Counted from the first letter of the stretch, positions 34,885-48,309 are shown. The stretch: 64,000 bases of DNA from Epinephelus fuscoguttatus (GCF_011397635.1 NC_064767.1:16035537-16099536), one strand, 5' to 3'. The notes: generated from the sequence alone by a model not told the origin. Translations and numbers: made by a program.

Positions 34885-37800
34885 ATGAATCTACCGAAGG
34901 GACCAGACTCTTTGTGCTTCGATAAGGATGTTTTTATGAAGGTAACAATTCCCTTGATCACGCGCTATAGCTAATGCCGTTAAACTCAAGCTAGCATTAG
35001 CTAACGTTAGTTGACAGTTAATAACTGTTCATACTGGAGGATCCTGGTTCTTTAACCTGTCTCGTTCGTTATTCGAAGCGTTTAATAATAAGCGTTTAAA
35101 CTCAAATCTCAGTTTTGCTAATGCTATTAATTAACAATAATCGCTAATTGTAAACGACGTTGATAAAAGGAGACTTAAGTTAATTCTGTAAAGTGTATTG
35201 GTCTTTTGGTCTGTCAGTCTGTCTCTAAATCTATTTCTCTCTGCGTTTTCTGTCAGTGATACTAGATATAACTGTGTGCATGGCTGCTGCTGTGATACAA
35301 ATGTGCCTGTCTCTCTCTCTGGTCTGTCTGATGTTGCTGTCTGTCGTCTCTCTGCCTGCAGGATGACTTTGACGTTGACCAGTTTGTGGCGGAGTGTCGG
35401 AAGCAGGTGCAGCTGGAGGAGATGAGGGAGGACCTGGAGCTCTACTACAAGCTGCTGAAAACAGCCATGGTGGAGCTCATCAACAAGGACTATGCAGACT
35501 TTGTTAACCTCTCCACCAACCTGGTCAGTTGTGCATCTTAGACTTTACAACCAGCAGCTTGTAGTCCACAGAAGACAGGGAGGGCATCTAGAAGTCAGTG
35601 GTCTGTTGGGAAATATTCTCTTACAAGGTCTAAATCGCAAAATTGACCTATAAAATATTTTGTTACATGCTCAGTGTATCGGCAAGTCATTGCTTTGATA
35701 GTATTATAGATACATTTGAATTGGTGTGTGTGTTAGTAAGGAAAAAATAAAAATGCAGAGCAGTAAGCTGCAGCAATAGTATTTTTTTAAATATCAGCAT
35801 CAGCCTCAAAAGGTCAGTACTGATGTGCTGGATGAACGCTGTATAGTTTGAATGTTTTTAAGTAAAGTTGAGATTCAGACTATTTCTAATCTCTGCTTTC
35901 TAATCTCAGGTGGGCATGGACAAAGCTCTCAATCAGCTTTCTGTGCCGTTGGGACAGTTGCGAGAGGAGGTTATGGTATGTAATCTGAGTAAACATACTT
36001 TGAGCTTTGATTAATTCCTGCCACAGAGTATTCATGCATGTTTCTGGCTGTTATCTGTTGCAGAGTCTGCGCTCCTGTGTGAGTGAGGTGATTCAGGCTA
36101 TAGACAACCAGCTCACCAAACAGGAGGATCTGCAGAAGAAAAAGGTTTGGCTCTTCATCTTCCGGTCTGTCTTCATCATTTGATCACATTTTGTAGTCAT
36201 CATTGAATATATTTAGTAGGGATGTCCCGATCCAGCTTTTTCTACTTCCGATCCGATACCAATATTACAGCCTTGAGTTTTGGCCGATACCGATCCGATC
36301 CAAGCACGTATTATACATATTCACTTATTTTGTTGTCAGTCATGTTAGAAAAGGTTTGATCAACTGATATTACTCTAACAAGAAGAACGTCTTAATCGGG
36401 TTAGTTAGAATGATCCACAACAGTTGGTATGAGAAACTGACCCGTTTATTGTTAACAGGGTTAAATAAACAAACTTTAAACTTGATCGTTAACATTAAAT
36501 AAAAAATATAGCTGGTTTGCTTTGGCCCCTTAATAAATAGAAAATAAATCAACACAAAAAATCTTTAAAATGTCTAACATTAAAATTAAAATAACAGCAA
36601 GACTCCACACACTTGTGCTTTGGCCCCCTAATAAATAAAAAATAGATTAACACCACAAGACATTGTTGACATTTAACAAACAATGCAGCCTTTCCTTTTC
36701 AGTTATTTTTGTGGTGTGAATGCAAGCGTGGTGCTGCTGTTTCCTGGAACCAACAGAGGGGACAAAAAAACCACACACAATATTGTACAACTGTTTAAAC
36801 AAGCAATAGTCCATCCATGGCTCCAGTTTCACTAATTGTGCCCAAAACAATGTCACCAGTGCTCTTACTTAAACAGTAAGAATGTAAACCAAATAAAAAT
36901 ATCACTCTCAAAAAAACCAGAGCAGAAAACAAATAGTCAGTTCACTAAGTTGACCGCTACTCTTCCTACCCTTCCCTCGTGTGTGTCTGCCGTCTGCATG
37001 CTGGCCTGGTGGATGATAGTAAGAGCTGGAGCGGATCACTGGAATGGACTGCTTGAATCACAGAGCACTGGGCTGGTCGGAAAACCTGGATCGGACTCCA
37101 TGAAAAACTGGATCGGAGTTCTTGGATCAGCATTTTTCCATGCAGTCCGATCCAATGCCGATGCACGTTTTTTGCTAATATCGGCGGCCATCGGGACATC
37201 CCTAATATTTAGTGATCACCTTTACATGCTCTTTGGTAGTCTAGTATGGTCAAACTGTGAGCTATATTTGGTGCCCATTTTTGAATTTTTGTATAGTAAT
37301 AGTAGTTTTTCAACTTTTAATTCAGAGAACAATGTGTAATGGTAGACGGTTGTCTACTCTGTGGGACAATTGCAATTAAATATCATCTTCCTTTTATCAT
37401 CCCATCCATCAGGTGTGTGTACTGAGGCTGATTCAGGTAGTGCGCTCAGTGGAGAAGATAGAGAAGATCCTCCACTCACAAAACTCCAAGGAATCTAGCT
37501 CTTTGGAAACCAGCAGGTGGGAAACTGACATGTCAACAAACCCACTGGTGTTACTTTGTAGATAACAGGCTCTTTACCAAGTAATGGCAGTGTCAGTATT
37601 TGAAAAAACATTTGAGCACACCAGAGGTTTGAATTATTTGAGCTTGATCACTACAGGAATGTAACGCTAAGCTTTTGTGTCTGACCTCATGTCTGTCTGT
37701 CTGTCTTTGTACAGTCCCTTGTTAGCAGGTCAGATCCTGGAGAGGATTGCTACAGAATTCAACCAGCTGCAGTTCCACGCTGTGCAGAGCAAAGGCATGC

Positions 37801-39037
37801 CCCTGCTGGACAAAGTCAGACCTGTAAGTATTAAAGGGCCGATCAGTCTGACAGCAGATGAATAATAGCCACTCAGTTAATCAGTGAGTTTGTCTGTTGT
37901 GGCTCAATCCATCAGTCCTGTATTTAATTTACAAAGATAATCAGATTCTGTTCGGTCTTTTCCAAAATATTTGATCCAAGTTTTCACATTGATTAATGAT
38001 TCACTTGTCTGTGTGTTTTGTGGAATATACTCTGTTGGGACATTTTCAATTCTTGGTTGTGTCCTCTGCCAGCGTATCGCAGGAATCACCTCCATGCTGC
38101 AGCAGTCTCTGGAGGGCGTGTTGATTGAAGGTCTGCAAACATCCAACGTGGACATGGTGCGTCACTGCCTGAGAACGTATGCCACCATAGACAAGACTCG
38201 AGATGCCGAGGCCCTGGTAGGACAGGTGCTGGTTAAGCCATACATGGACCAGGTAAACACACCACACATATATTGATATACTGGAGATGCCAGATTTTTT
38301 TTTATTTTTTTTTTTTGAGGACATTAATTCATAACTTTGACTAATTACTGTTTAGGTGATTGTAGAAGAGGTGGTGAAGTCCAGTCCGAATGGTCTCCAG
38401 CTGATGTACTCTAGACTGTTGGAGTTTGTTCCCCATCACTGTAGGCTGCTCAGAGAGGTGACTGGAGGAGCCATATCCAGGTATTGATGTTATCATGGAG
38501 GCAAATTCATTCAAAGCATGCGCAGATCAAGCAACTCTTTGTTGTGTTTTGAAATCCTCTTGCCTCTTTTAGAAGAGCAAATTGTCTGCTTTCATCTGTA
38601 GAGCTCTTACATTCAGTATAATGACCTCACTCTTTTGATATTTATTCATTTTATTTTTATATATTAATAAAATTATCATACATCATGTACTCAACATATT
38701 TGACCAACTACTATGCCTGAATTGTGCACGTAAAATGAATCAGTGGATGATTAGTAGCAGCCAAGTCGATGTTATTAATGACATGTTTTTTGATGTGCTG
38801 TTATTCTGTCTCTCCTCAGTGACAAAGCTGACATAGTGCCAGGTTATGATTTCCTGGTGAACTCTGTGTGGCCGGAGATGATCAAAGGGATAGAAGAAAG
38901 GCTGGCCTACCTTTTCAACCCTGGAAACCCTGACATATTCTTTGAGGTACAGCCACAATAACACAGTTCATGTGTGCATACATTCACTTCGTGAAAGTTC
39001 TGTTTTGTGTAATTCAGTGTGAGATTGAGTAGTTTCA

Positions 39038-39082
<45 letters not shown>

Positions 39083-42000
39083 TTTACCCTTCTCTTCTAG
39101 CGTTACAGCGCAAGTATGGAGTTTGTGCGGAGGTTTGAGCGTCAGTGCAGCTCGCAGGCCAGTGTGAAGAGACTGAGAGTGCATCCCTCATATACCAGCT
39201 TCCACAACAAATGGAACCTGCCTGTCTACTTTCAACTACGGTGCGTATTACCTCAATATGATCTATACTCTACATGCTACAGCCTATATATTACACTATG
39301 TTCAGTATACCCTCACGTTTCTTTCCAGAGCAAATTAGACATTTTGTAAACTGCAGGCTTCAGCCTTAATCATGTTGGAAGTGTGACTTCAAAATGCTAT
39401 ATATCCTTTGGAAAAGTAAGCAAATGTTCAGTACTCGTTTGTTGAAAATACAAAAACACACTTTTTTTCAGGGAATAGTTGGGAAGTTATCTGAGGAGAT
39501 CAATACCACTCTTATGTCTGTTTGTTTAATATGAAGCTGCAGCCAGGAGGGGGTTAGCTCAGCTCAACACGAAGACTGGAAACAGAGGGAGACAGCTAGC
39601 CTGACTGAAGTGTAAAAACAACAGTTTGTGGTGTTACGAGGGTTATGCATATTATTTCTTGGCTGGGAAAGGAAAAGCTGCCAGTATGATGTTTCAGAAG
39701 CACTTGTCAGATGGTTGGAAATCCCCCTCTCCCCCACACCTTTCCGATATTGGATCAGAGGAGGCTGTGTGTGACCATGTCTGTAACTTTCTGAAGCAAA
39801 CTTCCAACATTCACATGCATTTCACACCATGATCGGCCAGCTGGTGGATGTGAGACAGGAGCCAGGGTTTGAACTTCTCTCTCCAGCTCTCTTTTTTTGT
39901 TTGTTACACAACTATCTCTGTCACTTCATGTGAATAATGGAGAGACTGTCTGAAAATGTGCACTGTTATCCCCATATTTAAATAATTTAAAAAGAACCTT
40001 AACTGTCTATCACATAGTGATAGAAACTTGTCTTAGGTCAGGGGCTCACAGACAGCATCCCTCTGTAATGGTCGGCTTTTCACTCCACCTTTGAGTGTGG
40101 CCAATTAGTGCCTGAAGGTCAAGTCAGTTTTATTTATTTAGCACATTAAAAATAACAGAGGTTGACACACAGTGCTCTCCAGTTGAGGCAGATGGGTCGG
40201 GATTTGCCTCAATATAGATACACATGATTAAAGAACACCCAACACCCCAACAGGCAAAGATAGAGAACCAGCTGGACCAGCTGAAGTTTGTGGATGGACT
40301 TGAGAGGGAGACCAAAATGGAGCGAGTTACAGTAATCAATACAGGATGTAACCAAGATGTGAACAAGCATGGCGGTACTGTGCGGTGTGAAGGACGGGTG
40401 TAGACGGTTAATGTTGGGTAGATGGAAGTAGGCAGACCGAGTGACATTATTGATGTGAGATTGGAATGATAGAGTGCTGTCGAGGATGACACCCAGACTC
40501 TTAACCTGAGTGGAGGGGGAGACTGAGGAGTTGTCAGTATCAAGTGTGAAACTGTTGATTTTTGCTGAGGTGGATTTGATGCCAATGAGAAGTAACTCAG
40601 TTTTGTCACTGTTTAATTTGAAGAAGTTGCCGGAGAACCAGGATTTGATTTCCTGAAGGCAGTCAGAGAGGGAGGAGGGCAGGAGGATGGACAGATAGAG
40701 CAGGGTGTCATCAGCATAGGATGTTAAATTTATGGAAGATGAAGCCGAGACAGAAGGCAAGAAAAAAATAGGAAGTTTGGAGAAATGGAATAAAACCATC
40801 AACAGATTAAAAGGCAGAAAAAGACAGAAATATGTTAAGAGGGGACTTTACAAAAGCCATGGGGCAGCCGCAGACTGAACTAAACGCAAGCAAAAAAGTT
40901 GCGTCTTTAAATCTGATTTAAAATTATCCACGATGGAGCAGGTCTTAATGTAGAACAGGAGGCTATTCCAGAGTCTGGGAGCAGAAACAGCTGAGTCAGC
41001 TGTGGTTTTGAGGGACTGAGAGGAGATGTTAGGATGACCTGAGTGGCCTGAGGGTAGCATGCAGAATTAGCAGGTTGGTAATGTATTGTGAAGCTAATTC
41101 AAGTAGTAAGATTTTAAAATCAGTTCTGTATTTGATTGGTAAGGTGGCGTGAAAAGCAGATACATTATAGTTTACCTTTAAAGTCACTGTAGCTTTTCAC
41201 TATATGAGAGTGGTATTGACAGTCTCATCTAGCTCTTGGAGAGAAAGCATAATACTGTTCCTTCAAGTTAATGGATATTTTGGTTTAGAATGAAACACAT
41301 ACACACACACATACACAACCCTAGGTTAGATTATTTTATGTGCATGCAGTGGATAATAGGTGTGTTTTAATCTTTTGAATCTGGACCTGTCAGCTTGCAT
41401 AAACACAGACGTCGGAGAAGTTTGAATTTCTGCACAGCGTGTATTTTGAAGAATTGACTGGTCTCGTTTTAAGGACTCAAGAGACAAGCTTTGATTAAAA
41501 TTGCAGCCTGCCAGCGTTTTTTAGAGGAAAAAAAGACAAGTTGGCAGGTGTCCACGAGCTGAACAAAGCCCGTTTTTACAGGAATGTAGAAAATTGCTTG
41601 TGGGTGAGAGTTTCACACAGAATGATGACAAGAAGCAAAACTGAGGATGTGTGTCAGCATATTACTAAACACAGCCCATAAACATGACACTGGGCCTTGA
41701 CTGTATGGTCATTGATTTGTGTGAAAAAGTAGAGAGGTTGTTTGCCAGTCTTCCTCCTGCCCCTACAAACAGGCACACACTCTAATGATCAGGGCATGTG
41801 ACCTCATTTCACAACTCAGATCTGCACAGTTCAGCTTTTCTGGAAAGTCCATAATTTCCGAGGCACACTTTGTGTTTCACGTCATGAGTGTGTGCAAATC
41901 AGAGCTGATGCAACACATAAGCTGATAACACATTGATTGTTTTGTCCCTCCTTGTTTTTCCAGGTACAAGGAAATAGCCGGAAGTCTGGAGAACGCCATC

Positions 42001-45000
42001 AGTGACGGGCTAGAGGCAGCACCAGGTAGGAATTTAGTCTTTATCATGAACATTAGTGCGTAACTTATACTTCACCCACCATAACCGTGTATGTGTCTCC
42101 TCTTTCCCAGCTGGCAGTGTGTACCACCTGCAGGTATCTGAGGTGTTGTGGTCCTGTCTAATGAGATGTTGGTCAGACAAAGTGTACCTGTCACCTCTGG
42201 CCCATCGCTTCTGGAAGCTCACGTTGCAGCTCTACGCACGATATGCCAAGTTTCTTGATGAGGCAAGCCAGTAATTCCAGCAAAGCAGTATACAAATGAA
42301 TCGCCCTGTTGCTTTTGCTTGCCCTGGTTTCTGATTTTTATCGGTGTCTGCACAGGTGTTGACAAAGACTCCAGCCCCTGAGGTGACCAAAGAGCCAACC
42401 AGGCCTCTGCCGAGCTCGGCCTCCTCCACCTCCAGCCGAACGTCCATGGATGAGGGCGGCAGTGAGAGTGGGAGTCCTGCCTCCCTCTCCACCAAACAGC
42501 TGGTCTACATCGCAGCTGATATCCAGAAGCTGCAGGAGCAGGTGCACACGCGGAAACAAAATACACATAATTATATTTGTAGCTCCAATTTACCTACTTA
42601 TACTACATTATAGACTCACCAGGTCTTTTACATTAGGCAGAGTGTCTCTTTTTGAGAACTTTATAATGGTTTTCACTTATTTGTTTCCATACTGACAGCT
42701 TGCTCGTCTTTCTCATAGATACCAGAGTTGTCGGAGATGGTCAGACAACGGTTAGAAGCCATTGGATTTAAAAACTTTGCTATTGTGGAAGGTAAGCTAC
42801 TCAGACAGTGTGTATGGAAGTCTGCTACACTTTTCCTTTTGCAATGTTTGTTTGATCTTAGAAGAGGATCTTAATATAACTCCACAGCTAGGGTAGCTCT
42901 CCTGAACCTTTATAGATTCAAAACCAAGATGGGGAAAGGTTTCTTTGATCTATGCTGGTGCTACGGAGTGGAACAAACTGCCTCTTGCAATAAAGGAAGT
43001 GCAGAACCCGGAAGCCTTTCAGAAAATGTCAAACAGAGGCTGCTATATAACATCTCAGCAATATTTTGTCCATTAATGAGGAAGAAATGTGCAGGAGGAT
43101 CTTTTTTAAACAAGTATATAACACTGAATAGAAACTGTAACATTAGTGGAATCTGTTTGGAGGATTTTTTTGGTTATTCAAAGGGATGACTGCATCATAT
43201 CAGCTGTAGACTTATTTTTAAGGAAAACATTCCAAGAGACACACGGCAATTCAAACATGAACTCACAATGTTCACTGACATTTACAGATGTAACCATTCA
43301 ATCCCCAACAGGCTTTTCAGCATGACATCTTCAAAGAAAACATCTCAGTCACAACTATATTCATCCCTTGACCTTTGGCCTCCCCTGCTCGCCGTCCCCG
43401 GCTTTAGCATCAGGGTTACTCAGACCTTGTGTGTGTGCTTTTGCATTTACTTGTGCTCTCTTCTATATCAGATGCTCTTACAGACTCCAAGGCCTGTCTG
43501 TCAAGTAGCATTCCCACTCTGAACACCAGGATGACCCAACATCTGACTGAACGCAGTTGCCGCTTCCTGAAGAGTGCCTCCGAGGTTCCACGGCTCTACC
43601 GCAGGACTAATAAGGTCAGTGAAGCTGCAAACATGTACGTGTTTCTCCTATATGTCATCATATAACATTCTCTAAATACATATCTTGGAAGAAAAAATGG
43701 GAGCATTGTTAGTCTGATTTAGAAAAAAAAACCTGGAGGGTAAATGCACTCCATTTTTTCTCATAGAAATGTTATAATTAAAGGTCAGAATTTCCCCTTT
43801 TGAAATGAATTGACTGACCAGATTGAGATAAAACTCGGAGTGATTATGCGTGGACATGAATATACATAACATTAATGAATATTAATGAAATAAAAGATGT
43901 TTCAATATGAGTATGGGCACCCTTTGATGTTCTTCATATTATGGATGGGATGATATAAGATTTTATTATGGATAACAATAAAAAACACTCAAGTAGTTGA
44001 ACATAATGAATTTCTGTTGAAATAGACTTTATTGTCATTGAGCAAGAAGTACAACGAAATTTGCTGTGCCATGCCTGAATATTAAAAAGTAGAAAAATAG
44101 ACAGTAATAAATACACAACACATACACATACACAATCATCCCAAATCAATAAATATAAAAATATAACATTAAAAGCAGTATTGCACAAGTTGACCCACTA
44201 TTGCATGTTTGAGTTCAGCTGAATGTTATCTGAATAATCCTGAATATCGTGTTCAGCGGCGCCCAAAGAGATGGCTGGGCAACCAACAGTAAAAGAGTCT
44301 GCAAAACACGCTGTATGAGCACCAACCTCATATGTCTGGAGCTCTAGTGACAGAAAGTTTGAACAGGATATCAACCACCTCTCCATCCTCAACATGAACA
44401 AAACACTGGCCAGCATTTTTTTACACAAGCAAATATTCAAATGTGTTTCTTTTCAACTTTATTGACGTGTTTAGGATCTGCCGGTGCGTGCATCAGCCTA
44501 CATGGACAACGCCTTACGCCCGTTACATCAGTTGCTGACTGACTCTACGGGGTTGGTCAACCCCTCTACAGCACAGGAGTGGCTGCGAGTTGCACTGTCT
44601 GACTGCACACAGAGGTACGCTAACTCACCTGCAAACATAAATAGACCCAGATATAGTGCTGGTGTTGAAGAATTGCAAAGTAGTTTAATTAGTGATTGGG
44701 CTTATGATGTTTACAGTTATGATGTTGTATTTCATTTATTTTATAAAGTTATCGTTTCAGCTGCAGTCCACAGAGTTTATGTCTCCTGGTTTCATTTTTG
44801 ATCTCTCTTGTCTCCAGGTACTATGAGACCATCTCAGAGGTGCTGAGCTCAGTGAGAAAGATGGAGGAAAGTCTGAAGCGATTGAAGCAAGCCAGGAAGG
44901 GTGCGAGCACGACAACCACAGCAGGAGCAAACGGTGGACCCACAGACGACAGCAAGATCAGACTTCAGCTGGCACTGGATGTGGAATATCTGGGAGAACA

Positions 45001-45799
45001 GGTAGGTGACGTTTGATAAGTGCAGACACGTGCTGATCTGGACACTGGACCCCAAGATGGTGCTTCTTCAGTCCAATGAGACTTGCTCGCCTGGTGCATA
45101 TGCCAAGAAAGTTTTTAGTTTCCAGGGTTTGCTTCTGGGGTGTGAAACCCACTGAATATACCCAGTAGTGTTGCTCCTGCTGGCCCCATGAGTTCCTGCT
45201 TGGCCCATAGACTTCACATTGTGATGACTTTTCTTGGCTTGAGGAAAGTTGAACACATAAAAAGCCTCAAAGATCAAAAAATTTACAACAGAAAGAGTCG
45301 TAATTCATCTTGTTTGCAGTTTGAGGTGTCCTGTCAACAGTTTTACAGACTTCTCTTTTAGTTTAAAGTAAGGCATTTGCACATCCAACTGTCTCAGATG
45401 CAATTCGTTAGAAAATATCACTTGAATCTTTGAAAAGAAAATTCTGCACACTGCTCTTGCTCAGCTTTACAATTTATTAGTTACACTGGCAACACGTTTC
45501 AATCCTCCTGGACCTTCGTCAAGAGTGTTCAACACCATTATTTCCAACACTGAGTTAAATAGAAACTGCCCCACCCGTTTCACAGGTGTGCATGGGTGTC
45601 AAAAACATTAGTGCAGTATATACAATATATTCTGTATATATCATCTGAAATGCATTTGATTATTCCCTCTCTCACTGCTTTGTACTGTTGTGTGTCTCAG
45701 ATCCAGAAGATGGGTCTCAAGCCCAGTGACATCTCCATGTTCTCCACTCTCATGGACCTGGTGAAAGAGGCCCGAGAGCTCGCTGAGCAGAACCAGTAA
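34885..45799 (+). CDS. cog2: COG2, conserved oligomeric Golgi complex subunit 2 (complete)
   Basis: Lobe A subunit (COG1-4) of the COG tether, acting on the cytosolic face of the Golgi in retrograde vesicle docking and glycosylation. Eighteen coding exons keep one frame: 34885-34941, 35362-35523, 35910-35975, 36064-36144, 37413-37516, 37715-37823, 38073-38252, 38356-38480, 38820-38946, 39101-39240, 41964-42025, 42111-42262, 42356-42541, 42719-42791, 43472-43614, 44475-44614, 44818-45001, 45701-45799; 729 codons plus TAA (human 738). Blocks include [86 protein letters not shown] and [14 protein letters not shown]. The N-terminal COG2 domain is near residues 15-140 and the C-terminal domain near 580-715. 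An in-frame TAA 12 bp upstream supports the start. The exon 12 donor is GC rather than GT. The Ser/Glu/Pro linker in exon 13 is the most diverged part. Confidence 0.96.
36217..37204. mobile_element. hAT element with perfect 8-bp target duplication, in COG2 intron 4
   Basis: The ends are TAGGGATGTCCCGATCC and, reverse complemented from the right, TAGGGATGTCCCGATGG. They are flanked by identical 8-bp repeats ATATTTAG at 36209-36216 and 37205-37212, the hAT signature. 988 bp. The interior has GATCCGATAC-type repeats near both ends and no intact transposase. The element is clean, so insertion is probably fairly recent. Confidence 0.9.
39040..39076. repeat. (GT)n microsatellite just upstream of COG2 exon 10
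   Basis: About 18 GT units, ending 24 bp before the acceptor of exon 10 (39101). Confidence 0.9.
39470..41266. mobile_element. MITE split by a LINE insertion, in COG2 intron 10
   Basis: The left end (AGGGAATAGTTGGGAAGTTA, AGGAGATCAATACCACTCTT ATGTC) and the right end, reverse complemented (AAGGAACAGTATTATGCTTT, AGATGAGACTGTCAATACCA CTCTCAT), are inverted copies. L2-like LINE sequence (40115-41062) lies between them. The nested arrangement means the LINE arrived later. Confidence 0.55.
40115..41062 (-). mobile_element. L2-like LINE, rearranged reverse transcriptase remnant
   Basis: Minus-strand frame 40209-40802 carries [13 protein letters not shown] (RT catalytic YADD), [36 protein letters not shown] and [10 protein letters not shown]. 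Frame 40848-41060 carries [20 protein letters not shown], which is normally C-terminal to the YADD part but here lies upstream of it. So this is two fragments or an internally rearranged copy. The 3' tail ends near 40120 in TAAATAAATAAAACTGACTT. Dead element within COG2 intron 10. Confidence 0.75.
42940..43060 (+). mobile_element. Possible LINE C-terminal remnant in COG2 intron 14
   Basis: One frame reads [27 protein letters not shown]. The WN-LPL-IKE motif resembles the region after the reverse transcriptase in L2/CR1-type elements. Only about 35 codons, with no ends visible. Confidence 0.35.
44015..44420 (-). mobile_element. Retroelement 3' end in COG2 intron 15
   Basis: On the minus strand the block ends ...GTACTTCTTGCTCAATGACA ATAAAGTCTATTT, a polyA-signal-like 3' end seen in many teleost LINE/SINE copies. 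The boundary on the other side is unclear. Confidence 0.4.
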
Positions 45800-46366
45800 A
45801 GAGTTGACTCCGTAGTTAGTGAGAGCTGTTAACATGCTGCATTGCCTGAAGACTTGTGAAGGAAAAAACACGTGTATCAGTCCGGGCCAAGGTCATGGTC
45901 TGGTAACTGTTTATGAAGATCAGACCACGACGAATGTAAGACAAGAACTGACACTACTGAAATCCTTTTGTACAAAAACCATTTAACACAGACGTTAGAG
46001 CCACAGTGCACAAACATTTCAACAACAGGAAGCTGCCAGCTGTCCGATCAAGCTGTAAATTGTTGTTGGAAGCAGCAGAGGAACTTCTGTCTGAGAGTGA
46101 GACTGGATCATCATCATCAACTCTGCTGTAGGCAGCGTGAATAAAAGGGACTGCATGAAATGTTTTCCACAAAATGACTGACAACGGATGCTGGTGACGC
46201 TGTGCCATCTATTATTAGTTGTAAAGAGAGAATGTAACAAATTACTCGTCTAATTTCTGCTACGTGGTGAAGGTTTCATCTCATATCAAGAAGTCTGTCA
46301 GTGTGTAACATGTACATGTTTGTTCAAATCAAAGTTGTATAATATAATTGACATAATTAACTCGGG

Positions 46367-46372
46367 AATAAA
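46367..46372 (+). terminator. COG2 polyadenylation signal
   Basis: AATAAA, overlapping a second AATAAAA, about 570 bp after the COG2 stop. The most likely 3' end signal. Confidence 0.6.
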
Positions 46373-47755
46373 ATAAAAAACTTTGGATACAGTGTTGAGT
46401 TTGTGTTTTAATATAAAGGTTGTCGCACTGCATACATCTTTCCATCAGGACTGTCGACGAAGCCACAGGGTTCTGATCACTGTGTATAGAAACAAGTCAT
46501 TGAAAGCTTAAAAAACACAAATATATCTCAGTCAAAGTCAAACTGTGGAGTAGGGATGCACGGTAATATCAGCAGGTTATCGGTATTGGCTGATATTGGC
46601 TTGAAAATGAACCGTCAGAATCGGCCAACTTTTTTTTTTTTTTACACAATAAATGAACACATATGTTGAAATGTATTGTATACCATGTCTCCATCTGCTG
46701 GTGGGCCATCATGATAAGAGTGTGCATGTATAATGTTAATTCCACTACAGTAGAGACTGATGATCACTAAAATCAGGTGGGGAAAAAAGTGGATATGTCA
46801 ACATCAGTATCAGTCAGTGATCACTCTCAATATCTGCTCAACATTCAGGGTAGACTAACTTCACTTTGTCAACCAGTGACAGTCTGTTCTTTTATTATTC
46901 ACATAGATTTTGTTTATTCTTAAGTTTAGCTGCAAATTTATGTTGATAGTGGGAGAAAGACACATATGGGAGTAAACATGAGGATTTTGGAAGAGAAATA
47001 TGCGATTTATGAACTGAATTTAAAATGTTATGTTTTGGTTAAATAAAAATGAGTTTATGTACAGTAGTTGATGAAATGTGTCCAAAATAAATAACTGTCT
47101 GAATTATTATTCTGTTTCTCATCACAGTTTACACACTGTCCCCAAATGTATCCTCATCCCTCATACCATACCAGTACCAATACCAGCACTCAACTTCACC
47201 ACACCACAGACATGTTGTAGCTGCAACAATCACACATAATGGACCGATCACATGTTGCATAATATCAAAGATTGCTCTAAGTTATTGGCTGCAGACTAAA
47301 CCATACAAATTTTTATCTTCCTCTAGATCTGGGTACAAACAGGATTAAATGCATTAATCGTTTGACTGGCGAAGCTTCAATTCTACTTGGTACTGGGGTA
47401 TTTCAGTTGATCCGTGTAGCTGTCACACTACCCCTGCACAGACTCGCAGATTCAGCATTCTGTCCATATGCAAGACTTTTACTGACTGTTGCCTAGAAGA
47501 CAACAATAAAATCAGCCCTAAACATGTGCCTGTGGCTGCTTGGCTCCTCCAGCACAAGCCTCCCAGTCCATTCAGTTTCAACTCACCTGGTACCACTCTC
47601 ATGAGCCAACCCCCCACACCTCCACCCAGCAGCTGACTACTAACCACACCCAGCTCTAAGTGTATAAATTGCACAGAAGTAATTAATTCCAATTTTTTAA
47701 TTAAATAAACTGCTAGTCCTGTTTGTCCAAATAACCCAGTTCCTGTTTCTTCACA
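46373..47755. other. COG2-AGT intergenic sequence
   Basis: AT-rich. A TAGGGATGCACGGTAATATC motif at 46552 followed by GGCTGATATTGGC looks like the left end of a hAT element; I did not find its right end. No gene. Confidence 0.4.
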
Positions 47756-48306
47756 GAGGTAAATGGGAAGCCAGTGTGCTTGGTGTGCTCACAGCAGCTT
47801 TCAGTGCTCAAGGAATATTATCTTCAGCACCACTGTCAGACTCATCACAGTGAAAAATACAATAACTTACAAGGACAACTAAGAACAGAGAAGATGAATG
47901 AATTGTTGGCAGGTCTGAGGAAACATAAGTCTTGTTTTAGTTTTCGCAGCGAGATCAGCATTGCAGCTGTGAAAGCTAGCTACCTTGTTGCTAACAAAAC
48001 AGCATTAGCCTATAGCCAAACTCCAAGGGGGAGTTTGCTGAAAAACAGACAGTGTTGAAATTGCGCTTATTTTTCTTTCATCCTTCAGCCATCATCTCAG
48101 GCTGTTCGTTTATTTTTTTAAATGGATTGTTGAATTGTTTTCAAAATGTAAGCTACTTATAACGTCACTTCTTTACACTAAGAGAGGGAACATTCTGAAG
48201 ACTTTATCATTTACAGGTTATTGTGCAATGGTTTTACTGGTCCAGCCCACTTGAGATCAAACTGGGCTGTATGTGGCCCATGAACTAAAATGACTTTAAC
48301 ACCCCT
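47756..48306 (+). mobile_element. hAT transposase N-terminal fragment (BED-like zinc finger) with its 3' end
   Basis: The frame 47756-48057 reads VNGKPVCLVCSQQLSVLKEY, then HHCQTHHSEKYNNLQGQLR and SYLVANKTALA. CLVC plus spaced His residues and the HH-EKY block resemble the C2H2/BED-like finger at the start of hAT transposases and their domesticated relatives (GTF2IRD2, EPM2AIP1, SCAND3 types). The rest of the transposase is missing. At 48240-48306 a GGCCCATGAACTAAAATGAC ...ACACCCCTG end follows, matching the terminal region of such hATs. A deleted, dead copy. Confidence 0.6.
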
Positions 48307-48309
48307 GCC

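Noticed and set aside
36836-37339. 167-codon plus-strand open frame
   Set aside because: It sits mostly inside the hAT element in COG2 intron 4, runs out across its right end, and has no domain.
42263-42275. COG2 truncation by read-through into A-S-Q-stop after exon 12
   Set aside because: A GC donor restores the full COG2 frame with downstream exons that are clearly conserved.
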